From NCBI GenBank assembly GCA_902812415.1, contig CADDZJ010000006.1, positions 1-64,000 of the forward strand: a DNA stretch of 64,000 nucleotides, in the 5' to 3' direction. The DNA is from Acidobacteriota bacterium. Lineage in GTDB: Bacteria > Acidobacteriota > Terriglobia > UBA7540. A program made the position numbers and the translations under genes. Shown here piece by piece: positions 32,477 through 41,150 of the stretch. A model generated the notes under the pieces. It was not told the DNA's origin, ran no database searches, and saw only the letters and a program-made list of their open reading frames with translations. Positions within the stretch are counted from its first letter, which is position 1, and every line of letters starts with the position of its first letter.

Positions 32477-33457
32477 TCACGCTGTGCTGCGACCGATATC
32501 GCGGTGCGACAGCCTGATTTTGTATCCCTCGTGATCCAGAATCTTCGCCGCTTGCTCCGCCAACGCCACAGAGCGATGCCGCCCTCCCGTGCAGCCTAGC
32601 GCAATCGTCAGGTAGCTTTTCCCCTCCCGCAGATAATGGGGAAGCAGATAGAGGAGCATTTCCGTCAGCCGGTTCAGGAACTCCCGGGTTTGAGGGTAAC
32701 GCTCCATATAACGCTGAACCTCGCGATCCTTGCCTGTTTTCTCCTTCAGACCGGCGACATAGTTGGGGTTGGGAAGAAACCTGACGTCAAAAACCAGATC
32801 GGCGTCAGTGGGGATTCCGAATCGAAATCCGAATGAGATCACGGAAACCAGCATCGCTTTTCGAGACTCGATGCCCGCAAAACGCTGCTGCACAAAATCC
32901 CGCAGTTCGTGAGCGGTCATTCGCGTGGTCGAAATCACCACGTCCGCAAGCTGACGCATGGGCTTCAGCAGCATGCGCTCCAATCGAATGCCCTCGCGCA
33001 CGGGCAGATGGCGGCCCAGCGGATGTGGCCGGCGGGTTTCTTCAAAGCGCCGCATCAGCACCTCATCCGACGCTTCCAGAAATACAAGGGTCGGTTTGGG
33101 CTTTTCCTGGGCGAGCTTCTGATAAATCGCGGGCAACTGGCTGAGGGCTTCTCCCTCTCGGACATCCACCACCACCGCCGCGCGATCGATTCGGCTGCCC
33201 GGCTGGCGGCAAAGCTCCGCAAACACGGGAATCAGATTAACCGGCAGATTATCAATGCAGTAGAAGCCCAGATCCTCAAAAGCCTTGAGCACCGATCCTT
33301 TGCCGGAGCCGCTCAGCCCCGTAATCAGCACAAACTGTTTGAGGGCCCTGCGGGGAGATGTCTTCTGCCCTGCCGAGGGCCGTTTTTTATTGGGTTTAAC
33401 GGTTCGAACGGTCACGATATTTCCCAGACGCAATGAGCGCCGACAAAAACATTGCAC
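32477..33457 (-). CDS. rapZ: RNase adapter/nucleotide-binding protein RapZ
   Basis: This protein (up to 326 residues) has the P-loop VLITGLSGSGKGSVLKAFED, followed by GFYCIDNLPVNLIPVFAEL, the kinase-like VFLEASDEVLMRRFEETRRP, FGFRFGIPTDADLVFDVRFL and the C-terminal IALGCTGGRHRSVALAE. RapZ controls GlmS in enterobacteria by directing RNase E to a small RNA; elsewhere (YvcJ) its target is less clear. A GTG at 33415 is a shorter start possibility that would drop a Cys/Arg-rich segment. It closes the recJ-lpt-rpoN-hpf block, with a repeat between it and hpf. Confidence 0.92.
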   Translation of the reverse strand: MQCFCRRSLRLGNIVTVRTVKPNKKRPSAGQKTSPRRALKQFVLITGLSGSGKGSVLKAFEDLGFYCIDNLPVNLIPVFAELCRQPGSRIDRAAVVVDVREGEALSQLPAIYQKLAQEKPKPTLVFLEASDEVLMRRFEETRRPHPLGRHLPVREGIRLERMLLKPMRQLADVVISTTRMTAHELRDFVQQRFAGIESRKAMLVSVISFGFRFGIPTDADLVFDVRFLPNPNYVAGLKEKTGKDREVQRYMERYPQTREFLNRLTEMLLYLLPHYLREGKSYLTIALGCTGGRHRSVALAEQAAKILDHEGYKIRLSHRDIGRSTA

Positions 33458-33610
33458 TGTCGGGGGAGCATGGGTTGATTACGGCAATGGCGACCTTGGG
33501 CGCTGCCGCCTGAAGCCTTTGCTTGTCATCCTGACGCCGCGCCCTCCGGTTTCACTCAGTGTAAACTCCGCGGAGCGGAAGAATGACGGGCTGCAAGAGT
33601 CTTTCAGCAA
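33458..33610. other. Intergenic, repeat remnant
   Basis: This 153-base gap between hpf and rapZ carries half of the long palindromic family: TCATCCTGACGCCGCG at 33527, GCGGAAGAATGACGGGCTGC at 33576 and TCTTTCAGCAACTA at 33599-33612. No gene was seen. Confidence 0.4.
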
Positions 33611-34144
33611 CTAAGGCTCAGGCTCTACCAGGACCAGCCGTCCATTCTGTTGGCGATAAACAACGTTGACGCGATCGGTCTGGACGTTTCGGAAGATGAC
33701 CAGTTCTCTGGAATCCGCCTCCAGGCTTTCGATAGCCTCTTCCATCGTGAGCGGCTTGATGGGAATCCGCTCTGTGGTCAACACCTGCCGCGTCTCATTC
33801 GATTTCGGCTCCGCCATCACGTTGAACGTCACCGCCGAGGCAGGCGCGGGCCGGCGCTTTCGGGTCCATTTCCGCTGGAGCAGACGCACGGCCTGTTTTT
33901 CCAGCTTGTCGAGAGCGCCGTGAATCGAGGAGCGCGGATCGGCGGTCTCTTCCAATGCCACCAGCGTGTGATCCCGCCACTGGAGGGTGATTTCCGCGAT
34001 GCGCCGGTGCTTCGCGGCTTCGAGAATCACGTGGATTTTACAATGATTGCGGAGAACGCGGTTCAGCTTGCCCAGACGCTCTTCAGTATATTGGCGAAGA
34101 TCAGGAGTGACTTCCATCTGCCTTCCGGTATATTCAATCTGCAT
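33611..34144 (-). CDS. hpf: Long-form ribosome hibernation promoting factor
   Basis: This 177-residue protein has the ribosome-binding HPF/YfiA domain (MQIEYTGRQMEVTPDLRQYT, HVILEAAKHRRIAEITLQWR) and the C-terminal dimerisation domain of long HPF (RIPIKPLTMEEAIESLEADS, RELVIFRNVQTDRVNVVYRQ, QNGRLVLVEPEP). Long HPF dimerises 70S ribosomes in stationary phase. It follows rpoN by 49 bases, the standard order for this cluster. Confidence 0.93.
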   Translation of the reverse strand: MQIEYTGRQMEVTPDLRQYTEERLGKLNRVLRNHCKIHVILEAAKHRRIAEITLQWRDHTLVALEETADPRSSIHGALDKLEKQAVRLLQRKWTRKRRPAPASAVTFNVMAEPKSNETRQVLTTERIPIKPLTMEEAIESLEADSRELVIFRNVQTDRVNVVYRQQNGRLVLVEPEP

Positions 34145-34193
34145 AGCAGACCTCCCGAAACCCAGAGTCGAAAAGCGCGATGACTGCGTCGTT

Positions 34194-35651
34194 TCATGTT
34201 CTTTTCCTGCGCTGGTGCGTGCTGGGGATCTTCAGATCCTCACGGTATTTTGCCACCGTTCTGCGCGTCACGTGGATGCCCATCTCCCGCAGACGATGAG
34301 TGATCTGTTCATCGGTCAGCGGGTGCGCCGCATCTTCCTGCTCGATCATTTTCTGAACCGTTCGCTTGAGATTCACCAAGGAAGTGCTCGCCCCGGAAGG
34401 CCCTTGAACGGCTTCGGAAAAGAAGAAGCGCAGTTCAAAAACGCCCTGGGGAGTATGGGCGTATTTATTGGCGACGGCGCGGCTCACCGTCGAGGGATGA
34501 ACGCCCACTTCTTCGGCAACCTCCTTGATCATCATGGGGCGCAGGTAATCCAATCCTTTATCGAGAAAGTCCGTCTGGCGGCGGATAATCGCCTCGCAAA
34601 CGCGGATGATGGTCTGCTTGCGCTGCTCAATGTTCTTGATAAGCTGGAGCGCGGAATTGAAGCGCTCGCGGACATATTTCCGAACGTCGCCGCTGGCGTT
34701 GCCGTCGCCCATCAGGCGGCGATAATGCCGACTCAGTCGCAACTGGGGCAGACCTTCCTCATTGAGAATCACGCGGTAGGCGTCATCGACCTTGACCAAA
34801 GCAACGTCCGGCTCAATCAGGCGCGGTAAAGCATTGTTATAGCGCTGCCCCGGACGAGGGTCCAGTCGCCGGATCGTCTCAAGACTCCGCTCCACATCTT
34901 CCACCGAACAATCCAGGGCGCTCGCAATCTTGCGATACTGCCTGCTTTCGAGATCATTGAGATGATCCGAGACGATGCGCGCGGCGAGCTCGTCTTCTGA
35001 CTCCGCCATGCGAAGCTGGATGAGCAGGCACTCGCGCAAGTCGCGGGCCCCGACGCCCGCAGGGTCCAACTCCTGAATCAACGCCAGCGCGTCTTTCACA
35101 TCCTGCAACTCGTGCCCGCCCGCCTGCGCTACCTCTTCCAGAGTGGCGGTCAGATAGCCATCCTCATTCAGGTTTCCAATGATAGAATAAGCCGCATCAC
35201 GCACGGCATCCGAGCACGGCGAAAGATTCACCTGCCACTGTAAATGATCTGAAAGAGAAGTGGGTCGTGAGACGAAGTTCTCAAACGACGGCTTTTCGAT
35301 ATCCTCGTTCGCCGGCGACTTATAGCCTGGGTCGAGATAGTCATTGAAAAAAGAGCCGTAATCGACCTCGTCAAAGGGGTCGTGATGATCGTTCACCGTG
35401 GAGGATGCCTCATGGTTTGCTGCCGCCACGGTGGGCTCAGTTTCGTTTTTCTTCTGAACGTCTTCCAGGACAGGAACAATATCTGTCACCTCTTCCAGCA
35501 GCGGATTTTCGACCATCTCCTGATTGATCATTTCACGCAGCTCGAGCTTGTTGAGCGCGAGCACCGTGACCATCTGGACGAGCCCCGGCGTCAAAATCTG
35601 CTTCTGAGCAACTTTGAGGTTCAGTCCGATTCTAGGTTGCGGCTTGGTCAT
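34194..35651 (-). CDS. rpoN: RNA polymerase sigma-54 factor
   Basis: This 485-residue sigma factor has the activator-responsive N-terminal region (LKVAQKQILTPGLVQMVTVL), an acidic linker, the core-binding region (LREMINQEMVENPLLEE at the start, DGYLTATLEEVAQAGGHELQ), the DNA-binding helix-turn-helix (EEVGVHPSTVSRAVANKYA) and the RpoN box (RRTVAKYREDLKIP). Its start overlaps the lptB stop by one base, so the two are coupled. It should read GG-N10-GC promoters such as the candidate in front of pilA. Confidence 0.95.
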   Translation of the reverse strand: MTKPQPRIGLNLKVAQKQILTPGLVQMVTVLALNKLELREMINQEMVENPLLEEVTDIVPVLEDVQKKNETEPTVAAANHEASSTVNDHHDPFDEVDYGSFFNDYLDPGYKSPANEDIEKPSFENFVSRPTSLSDHLQWQVNLSPCSDAVRDAAYSIIGNLNEDGYLTATLEEVAQAGGHELQDVKDALALIQELDPAGVGARDLRECLLIQLRMAESEDELAARIVSDHLNDLESRQYRKIASALDCSVEDVERSLETIRRLDPRPGQRYNNALPRLIEPDVALVKVDDAYRVILNEEGLPQLRLSRHYRRLMGDGNASGDVRKYVRERFNSALQLIKNIEQRKQTIIRVCEAIIRRQTDFLDKGLDYLRPMMIKEVAEEVGVHPSTVSRAVANKYAHTPQGVFELRFFFSEAVQGPSGASTSLVNLKRTVQKMIEQEDAAHPLTDEQITHRLREMGIHVTRRTVAKYREDLKIPSTHQRRKRT

Positions 35652-36379
35652 TATATAGCTAACTTGAAATTATCTCCGAGATAAACTTTTTTTACTTCGG
35701 AGTCGTTCCCCAACTCTTCCGGCGTTCCGGAGCGGAAAATCCGCCCGCTATTAATTATATAAGCTCTGTCGGTGACTTGAAGGGTCTCGCGGACGTTATG
35801 GTCTGTCAAAAGCACGCCAATTCCTGAAGCCTTCAGTTGCAAAATGATCTTTTGAATATCCAGCACGGCGAGCGGGTCAATACCCGCAAATGGTTCATCC
35901 AAAAGGACAAAGGAAGGCGAGATGACCAGAGACCGGGCCACTTCTACCCGCCGTCGCTCACCGCCGGAGAGCAGATATCCATAATTACGGCGCACCTTTT
36001 GGAGGCCAAATTCTTCCAGCAACTCCTCCAGCCGCTCGCGTCGTTGATGGGGTGTGAGAGGAATGGTCTCCAGAACCGCCATCAGGTTTTCTTCGACGGT
36101 GAGCTTCCTGAAAACCGAAGGCTCTTGAGGAAGGTAACTGATGCCGTTCCTCGCTCGAAGGTACATGGGGAAATCGGAAATATCCACTCCGTCCAGCAAC
36201 ACTTCTCCCGCATCCGCGCTGATCAAGCCCACGATGATGTAAAAAGTTGTGGTCTTGCCTGCACCGTTTGGCCCTAGCAGTCCGACCACCTCGCCCTGAG
36301 ATATTCTTAGGCTAATGCCATCAACAACTTTGCGGCCTTTGAACGACTTGGTGAGGTCCACCGTGGAGAGAATTTGCAT
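35651..36379 (-). CDS. lptB: Lipopolysaccharide export ATPase LptB
   Basis: This 242-residue ABC ATPase has [19 protein letters not shown] (Walker A), [18 protein letters not shown] (Q-loop), [17 protein letters not shown] (signature), [13 protein letters not shown] (Walker B) and [11 protein letters not shown] (switch). It powers LPS transport with LptFG and LptC. It sits between the LptC/A fusion gene and rpoN, the conserved order in many Gram-negatives. Confidence 0.95.
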   Translation of the reverse strand: MQILSTVDLTKSFKGRKVVDGISLRISQGEVVGLLGPNGAGKTTTFYIIVGLISADAGEVLLDGVDISDFPMYLRARNGISYLPQEPSVFRKLTVEENLMAVLETIPLTPHQRRERLEELLEEFGLQKVRRNYGYLLSGGERRRVEVARSLVISPSFVLLDEPFAGIDPLAVLDIQKIILQLKASGIGVLLTDHNVRETLQVTDRAYIINSGRIFRSGTPEELGNDSEVKKVYLGDNFKLAI

Positions 36380-36382
36380 GGC

Positions 36383-38749
36383 TCATTGCCGTGGGATGCG
36401 CCGTTTGGAGAGGGTTTGCGATTTGCCGCCTCCGTCTGCGAAAAGGCTAGCATCGTGAATAAAGAAAGTCAAACGTTCGCCAGTCAGGAACCCTTGTTGC
36501 TCATCGTAAATAACCGGCGGGCCGCCGGTTAAAACAATTTTGCCCGCTTTGGCAAAATACTCGGCTCGCTCGCCCTGGGCATGTCTGCCGGTTAATTGAG
36601 TAACTCGGACTTCCCCTTCAGCGATCGCTTTCTCAACCTCCGGATCTTTCCCTTGAAGGGGCTGAGAAAGGTAAACTTGCAATCGATTGGCGTGGAGAGT
36701 CGTATTTTGAGTCTCCATCCGGACGTGCCCCTGGTAGATGGCCTCCCGTCCCAAATTCAAGTATATCAGCCGATCAGCATGGATCGTCACTGGCTGATTG
36801 GCAGTCTCCTTTGGCGCATTCTTGCGGCTCGCTTCTGCCGTGGGGCCTCCGGACTGGAATGGAACCTGCAGGAATGAAGTCAATACCCCGTAGCCTGATG
36901 TCAGCTTCTGTTCTCGCTTGTAGACATTCAGTGACGAGCATTCCACCACGTTTGCGCCACGCCAGGCGCGGACGTTTCCTTCGTAACGGATGAATTGCTC
37001 CTGCCTCTTGGCGACAACCTTATCCGCAAGCACGATGAGGGGATCGGCCTGAGTCGGTGTGTTGCTGCTCACCCTGGAAGAAGTGGACGCAAAATGGATG
37101 GATTGCACATTGCCCCATCCCGTTGCCGTCCCTGCGCCCAAATTCATCATCACGTGCTCGGCTCGGATTCGGTCATCGGGATCCCAAAGCTCAGGATGCC
37201 CAGAAAGAATCAGTTGTTGCTCCGCGGCCACGTAGACTGCTTCATCAGCGCTTGCGCGCCGATCCCCTTCTTGAAACTCAAAATTGCCATGCTGCCGAAG
37301 GGTTTTGAGGGCGCCGGTGGCGGGATCAAGCTCAGCGTCCAGCCCGGCTGCGGAGCTCTCACACGGCAGCCGGCTGCGGGGCGCATGGGGCGGCGGCTGA
37401 TCCAGAATGCGCGTCGGCGAGAGTCCTCGCAAGTTTTCGGGGCGCCCCTGCTGATCGAAAGCGATCCATAGCTGCCCCGCTGTAATGGTTTCCCTGTCTG
37501 AACTACGGTCTTCCGGAATCAAGTCGATCCGGCCCGGCCCGACCGTGCGAACGTTCTCCAGGACGCCTGTCGTTTGAAACGCGAATTGCAACTCCGCGCC
37601 GGTCAGGATTTTCTTGCCAGCAGCAGAAGTCGAATTGGGCTGACCGGCAACCATGGCTCCGGCGGCGGATTCCAGAATCAATTGGGCGTGGCCTGAAGCG
37701 CTTCCGGAGCGCGGCCGGGACTTCAACCCCGCGAAATCAACTTGAACCCGCTCAGCTGTGAGACGCCGCAGGCCGCCCTGCTCGCGCGTTTCCACGCCCA
37801 CATGACCGGTCGCAACCAATTGCCGGACCTGCTCGGTGGAAGGATCAAAGTCTGCGTCAAGCGCCGCAGCGCTTCCGTGGGCTTCCCCAGAAGGCAAGCT
37901 TGCTAGCCCCCTGACGCCTCCGCCCAGCTTCGCCTGCGTGACGCGGTTCTGGCGATCTAAAGAGATGGTCCCCGTTGAGGCTGCCAAGCGGCGCGAGCCC
38001 TGAACGCATTCAACCGGGGCCTGAAGCGTGATCAGTTCCGAGGGCTTCTGGTAGTCGAGACTGCCAGCGCTGAGCTCAATGGGCAACGCGTCGCCCGCCT
38101 GAGACGAAACGCGCAGCCGTACGTCCCTGATCAGCTTGAACGAACCCTCGCGCGTGTCATATTGCAGGCCGACGGCCGAGCCAGAGGCGGAACCGAAGTG
38201 GAAGCGAGCGGGAGCGTCGGTTGAAACCATCGAACGGCGCGGATCATAGGAAATGTCGGAGGTTTCCAGCAAAAACGGCTGAGGCTCCTGAAGGCCAGTG
38301 GGCGCTTGTGTTTGAGTTTTGGATTCCAGCTTGACGGAAGCCGCGCCGTGGCAGGCCAGCGCTCCGGAGGAATTATAATAAGTGCATTGCTCCGTCTGGA
38401 TTTCATCGTGGCGATTTCCCTGCCGCCCGAAAATGACGACGTGAACGCCTTCCAGAACCGTGCTGACCCCGCCATCGTAAGCCAGCGTGCGAGCGGCGTG
38501 GATGGTGAAAATCTGCCGCCCTTCCTCAGACCGGGTGAACGTATATCCTGAGAGCCTGCGGTTTACATTTTGCGGCAGCGGAGCGGAAACTTTCACAGCG
38601 GCAGTTCGCCGGCGAAAGCTTGCCCAGAGCGCAGTCAGAATGACCGCGACAGTCATCACCAGAATCAGTCCCAGGAGCCTGGTGAGCCTTTTGCGGCGAG
38701 CGTCGAATTTTTGCTCTTGCAGTTCGAGCGGATTTTTCTCGAATTTCAA
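36383..38749 (-). CDS. LptC/LptA-type periplasmic LPS transport protein, fused and multidomain
   Basis: This 788-residue protein has one N-terminal membrane helix (about residues 25-47) and then an LptC-like domain (GYTFTRSEEGRQIFTIHAAR, VLEGVHVVIFGRQGN). A series of OstA/LptA-like beta-jelly-roll units follows (ADEAVYVAAEQQLILSGHPE, DKVVAKRQEQFIRYEGNVRA, HADRLIYLNLGREAIYQGHV, ERAEYFAKAGKIVLTGGPPV). LptC and LptA are usually separate proteins of about 190 residues; here one long chain could span the periplasm. It lies 3 bases upstream of lptB and 3 bases downstream of recJ. Confidence 0.85.
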   Translation of the reverse strand: MKFEKNPLELQEQKFDARRKRLTRLLGLILVMTVAVILTALWASFRRRTAAVKVSAPLPQNVNRRLSGYTFTRSEEGRQIFTIHAARTLAYDGGVSTVLEGVHVVIFGRQGNRHDEIQTEQCTYYNSSGALACHGAASVKLESKTQTQAPTGLQEPQPFLLETSDISYDPRRSMVSTDAPARFHFGSASGSAVGLQYDTREGSFKLIRDVRLRVSSQAGDALPIELSAGSLDYQKPSELITLQAPVECVQGSRRLAASTGTISLDRQNRVTQAKLGGGVRGLASLPSGEAHGSAAALDADFDPSTEQVRQLVATGHVGVETREQGGLRRLTAERVQVDFAGLKSRPRSGSASGHAQLILESAAGAMVAGQPNSTSAAGKKILTGAELQFAFQTTGVLENVRTVGPGRIDLIPEDRSSDRETITAGQLWIAFDQQGRPENLRGLSPTRILDQPPPHAPRSRLPCESSAAGLDAELDPATGALKTLRQHGNFEFQEGDRRASADEAVYVAAEQQLILSGHPELWDPDDRIRAEHVMMNLGAGTATGWGNVQSIHFASTSSRVSSNTPTQADPLIVLADKVVAKRQEQFIRYEGNVRAWRGANVVECSSLNVYKREQKLTSGYGVLTSFLQVPFQSGGPTAEASRKNAPKETANQPVTIHADRLIYLNLGREAIYQGHVRMETQNTTLHANRLQVYLSQPLQGKDPEVEKAIAEGEVRVTQLTGRHAQGERAEYFAKAGKIVLTGGPPVIYDEQQGFLTGERLTFFIHDASLFADGGGKSQTLSKRRIPRQ

Positions 38750-38752
38750 AGG

Positions 38753-40540
38753 TCACCGGCCCTCGTCCCGTCGATGGTTCACGACAGTCTGTCTTTCTGG
38801 GGCTTTATCGCCACAGCGCAAATCCCGCAGCATTAGTCGCAGTCTCGACTTCCCCGCAAAATCGTCTTCCGTCAGGGTGTAGGCTATTTCCACCGGTTTT
38901 CCGGGCGTAAGCAGCGCTGCCTTATCAGCCATCCCCCAGCCGACAGCATCCATCCAGCCTCTCGCTTCCGTCACCCGTATTTTTAGATGCTTCTCCTTCA
39001 GAATACGAGGCTTGTCGATCAAATCAACTTTTGACGTGAAAACCGGGAGAGGATTGCCGTAACCAAACGGAGCGAGCTTCTGAACCTGCTGATAGATCTT
39101 CGGGGTAAGCTGAGCAAGGCCCACTTCAGCATCCACGCGCAGCATGGGTTCGACATCCGAAGCCGAAAGCGCGTTGCGCGCATAAGCCTCCAGCGACTCT
39201 TCAAGCTGAGGTATGCTGGAGGGAGCCAGGGAGAAACCCACCGCCTGAGCGTGCCCGCCGAAGCGTTCAAAGAGAGATTTGCATGAATCGAGGGCATTAA
39301 GTAAGTGAAACCCGGGAATCGACCTGCCTGAGCCGTAAGCCATCCCGTCTTCGATGGCGATGACGAGCGCCGGCCGGAAGTAAAGGTCCACTAGGCGCTG
39401 GGCCACAATGCCGATGACGCCCCGGTGCCAACCTTCTCCGGCAAAGACCAGGGAGCAACGTTCCGTTCTCGCGGGTTCCTGCTCAATCTGTCTTTTGACT
39501 TCATCCAGAATGGCTTCTTCCGTCTGCTGACGATGGCGGTTGAGGGATTCGAGCCGCTCGGCAATTTCCCGCGCTTTGCCGGAATCGGTGAAAAGATCAA
39601 TCACATCCCGCGCACTTTGCATGCGGCCTGCTGCATTGAGCCGGGGCGCGATGCGGAACGCCACGTCATTCGCCGACACGCTTTTGCCATCCAACCCCGC
39701 CGCAGAAAGCAGCGCAGAAAGACCAGCCCGGCCGGCGCTCGCCGGGACGCTTCCTCGCCGCGCCTCGCTCAGCCCTTCGAGGCCGTAGTAAGCGATCACC
39801 CGGTTTTCACCCGTCAAGGGAACCACGTCCGCGATGGAGCCTAAGGCTACAATCTTGAGGTAGGAGCGCAGGGCGCGTTCCGACAGTTTGCGTCCCATCA
39901 ATGCCTGGACAAGTTTGAAGGCTACTCCTACGCCGGAAAGGTTCTTCTCAGGGTAGCGGCAGTCCGCGCGGCGGGGATTCAGGATAGCGCAGGCATCTGG
40001 CAAAGACCCCGCCGGCAGGTGATGATCCGTGACAACGCAATCCATTCCAAGCGCGCGGGCGCGAGCCAGAACCTCATGTTCGCGGATGCCCGTATCCACG
40101 CTGATCACCACGCGGCAGCCTTCGCGCGCCGCGCGCTCGATCACGTGCGCGCGCATCCCATACCCTTCCTTGAGCCGATGCGGAATATGAACATCAGTCT
40201 GCGCGCCCAGTGACCTGAGCGCCGTCATCAGAACCACAGCGGCCATGGCGCCATCAACGTCATAGTCGCCATAGATCAGGATTTTTTCCTTGAACGCAAT
40301 CGCAGATTGCAGGCGATTGACGGCGGCGGGCATATCCTGCATCAGAAAAGGATCATGGAGGTGGTTTAACTGCGGCGACAGAAAGCAGCTTGCCTGTTCG
40401 GGATTTTCGAGCCCGCGCAGGACCAGCAGGCGGGCCAGTAACGGAGGGACATCTAGTTCTTGCGAGAGTTGACGGACTCGAACGGCGTCCGCTTCACCAG
40501 TCACCCAGCGCATGGAAGAAAAAAGCCCCACAGGATGCAC
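38753..40540 (-). CDS. recJ: Single-stranded-DNA exonuclease RecJ
   Basis: This 595-residue nuclease has the DHH motifs IYGDYDVDGAMAAVVLMTAL, VISVDTGIREHE and CVVTDHHLPAGSLPDACAIL, the DHHA1 region (SGRSIPGFHLLNALDSCKSL, FGGHAQAVGFSL) and an OB-like C-terminus. It degrades single-stranded DNA 5' to 3' in recombination and mismatch repair. It is first gene in the block reaching rapZ and lies close to mutL and a cold-shock gene. Confidence 0.95.
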   Translation of the reverse strand: MHPVGLFSSMRWVTGEADAVRVRQLSQELDVPPLLARLLVLRGLENPEQASCFLSPQLNHLHDPFLMQDMPAAVNRLQSAIAFKEKILIYGDYDVDGAMAAVVLMTALRSLGAQTDVHIPHRLKEGYGMRAHVIERAAREGCRVVISVDTGIREHEVLARARALGMDCVVTDHHLPAGSLPDACAILNPRRADCRYPEKNLSGVGVAFKLVQALMGRKLSERALRSYLKIVALGSIADVVPLTGENRVIAYYGLEGLSEARRGSVPASAGRAGLSALLSAAGLDGKSVSANDVAFRIAPRLNAAGRMQSARDVIDLFTDSGKAREIAERLESLNRHRQQTEEAILDEVKRQIEQEPARTERCSLVFAGEGWHRGVIGIVAQRLVDLYFRPALVIAIEDGMAYGSGRSIPGFHLLNALDSCKSLFERFGGHAQAVGFSLAPSSIPQLEESLEAYARNALSASDVEPMLRVDAEVGLAQLTPKIYQQVQKLAPFGYGNPLPVFTSKVDLIDKPRILKEKHLKIRVTEARGWMDAVGWGMADKAALLTPGKPVEIAYTLTEDDFAGKSRLRLMLRDLRCGDKAPERQTVVNHRRDEGR

Positions 40541-40688
40541 CTCTCACCCACAGCGCTTTCTCCCCCAGGGGAGCGAGAGCCGCAAGCCCGGTAAAATCCA
40601 CCCCGCGCTCCCACAGGGGAATGGGGGGGCAGAGGTGTAGAGTGTTGAAGCTTCGGGCGAGTATCAAAACTTTGCGTGAGACAGGACG
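40541..40688. other. Intergenic, nothing recognised
   Basis: The 148 bases between the cold-shock gene and recJ contain C-rich runs and a GGGGGGG run at about 40625. No repeat family member, promoter or gene could be identified. Confidence 0.4.
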
Positions 40689-40892
40689 CTAGCTTGCGGC
40701 GGCGCGCACGTTATTTGCGCGCAAACCCTTGTTGCCCTTCTCCAATTCAAATTCCACCTTCTCGCCTTCTCGCAGTCCGTCAAAGTTGACGCCGCGCAGA
40801 GAGCTGCGGTGGAAAAACACTTCCTGACCGTCATCGGCGCGAATAAAACCGAATCCCCGGTCACGAATCAATCTTTTGATAGTACCTTGCAT
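40689..40892 (-). CDS. Cold-shock-domain protein
   Basis: This 67-residue protein has RNP1 (DRGFGFIR) and RNP2-like (EVFFHRSSL) motifs in a single cold-shock domain, then EGEKVEFELEKGNKGLRANN. It is an RNA chaperone. The ATG at 40892 is chosen over an upstream ATG at 40910 because family members begin MQGTIKRL-like. The 258 bases upstream lack other genes and may hold a long 5' leader, as in csp mRNAs. Confidence 0.92.
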   Translation of the reverse strand: MQGTIKRLIRDRGFGFIRADDGQEVFFHRSSLRGVNFDGLREGEKVEFELEKGNKGLRANNVRAAAS

Positions 40893-41150
40893 CGTAAGCC
40901 TCGCTGGCATAGAAGAGGGGCAGCATCCGCAGGCTGAACGGAAGATGCGCAGGAATTGAGAAGCCTCTCTTATGCTAAAGGGACTCTATCAACCTGCGAG
41001 CAATTTGTCAAAGATTACAGCGGGTCGCGGAAGCTTTTCAGCATCAGGGCGTTGGCAAGTTCGCCGCCTCGCGCCCAGGCTCTGCGCCGCCCGCGTAGGT
41101 CCATGTGGATTCCACGGAATGACAGGGGATGAGTTTTTCAGCGCCTTGTT
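40893..41150. other. Leader/intergenic region of the cold-shock gene
   Basis: A minus-strand leader of up to 258 bases with GAGGCTTACG shortly before the start. The far end carries a repeat remnant (GGAATGACAGGGGATGAGTT and TTTCAGCGCCTTG at 41116-41149). No gene was seen. Confidence 0.4.
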
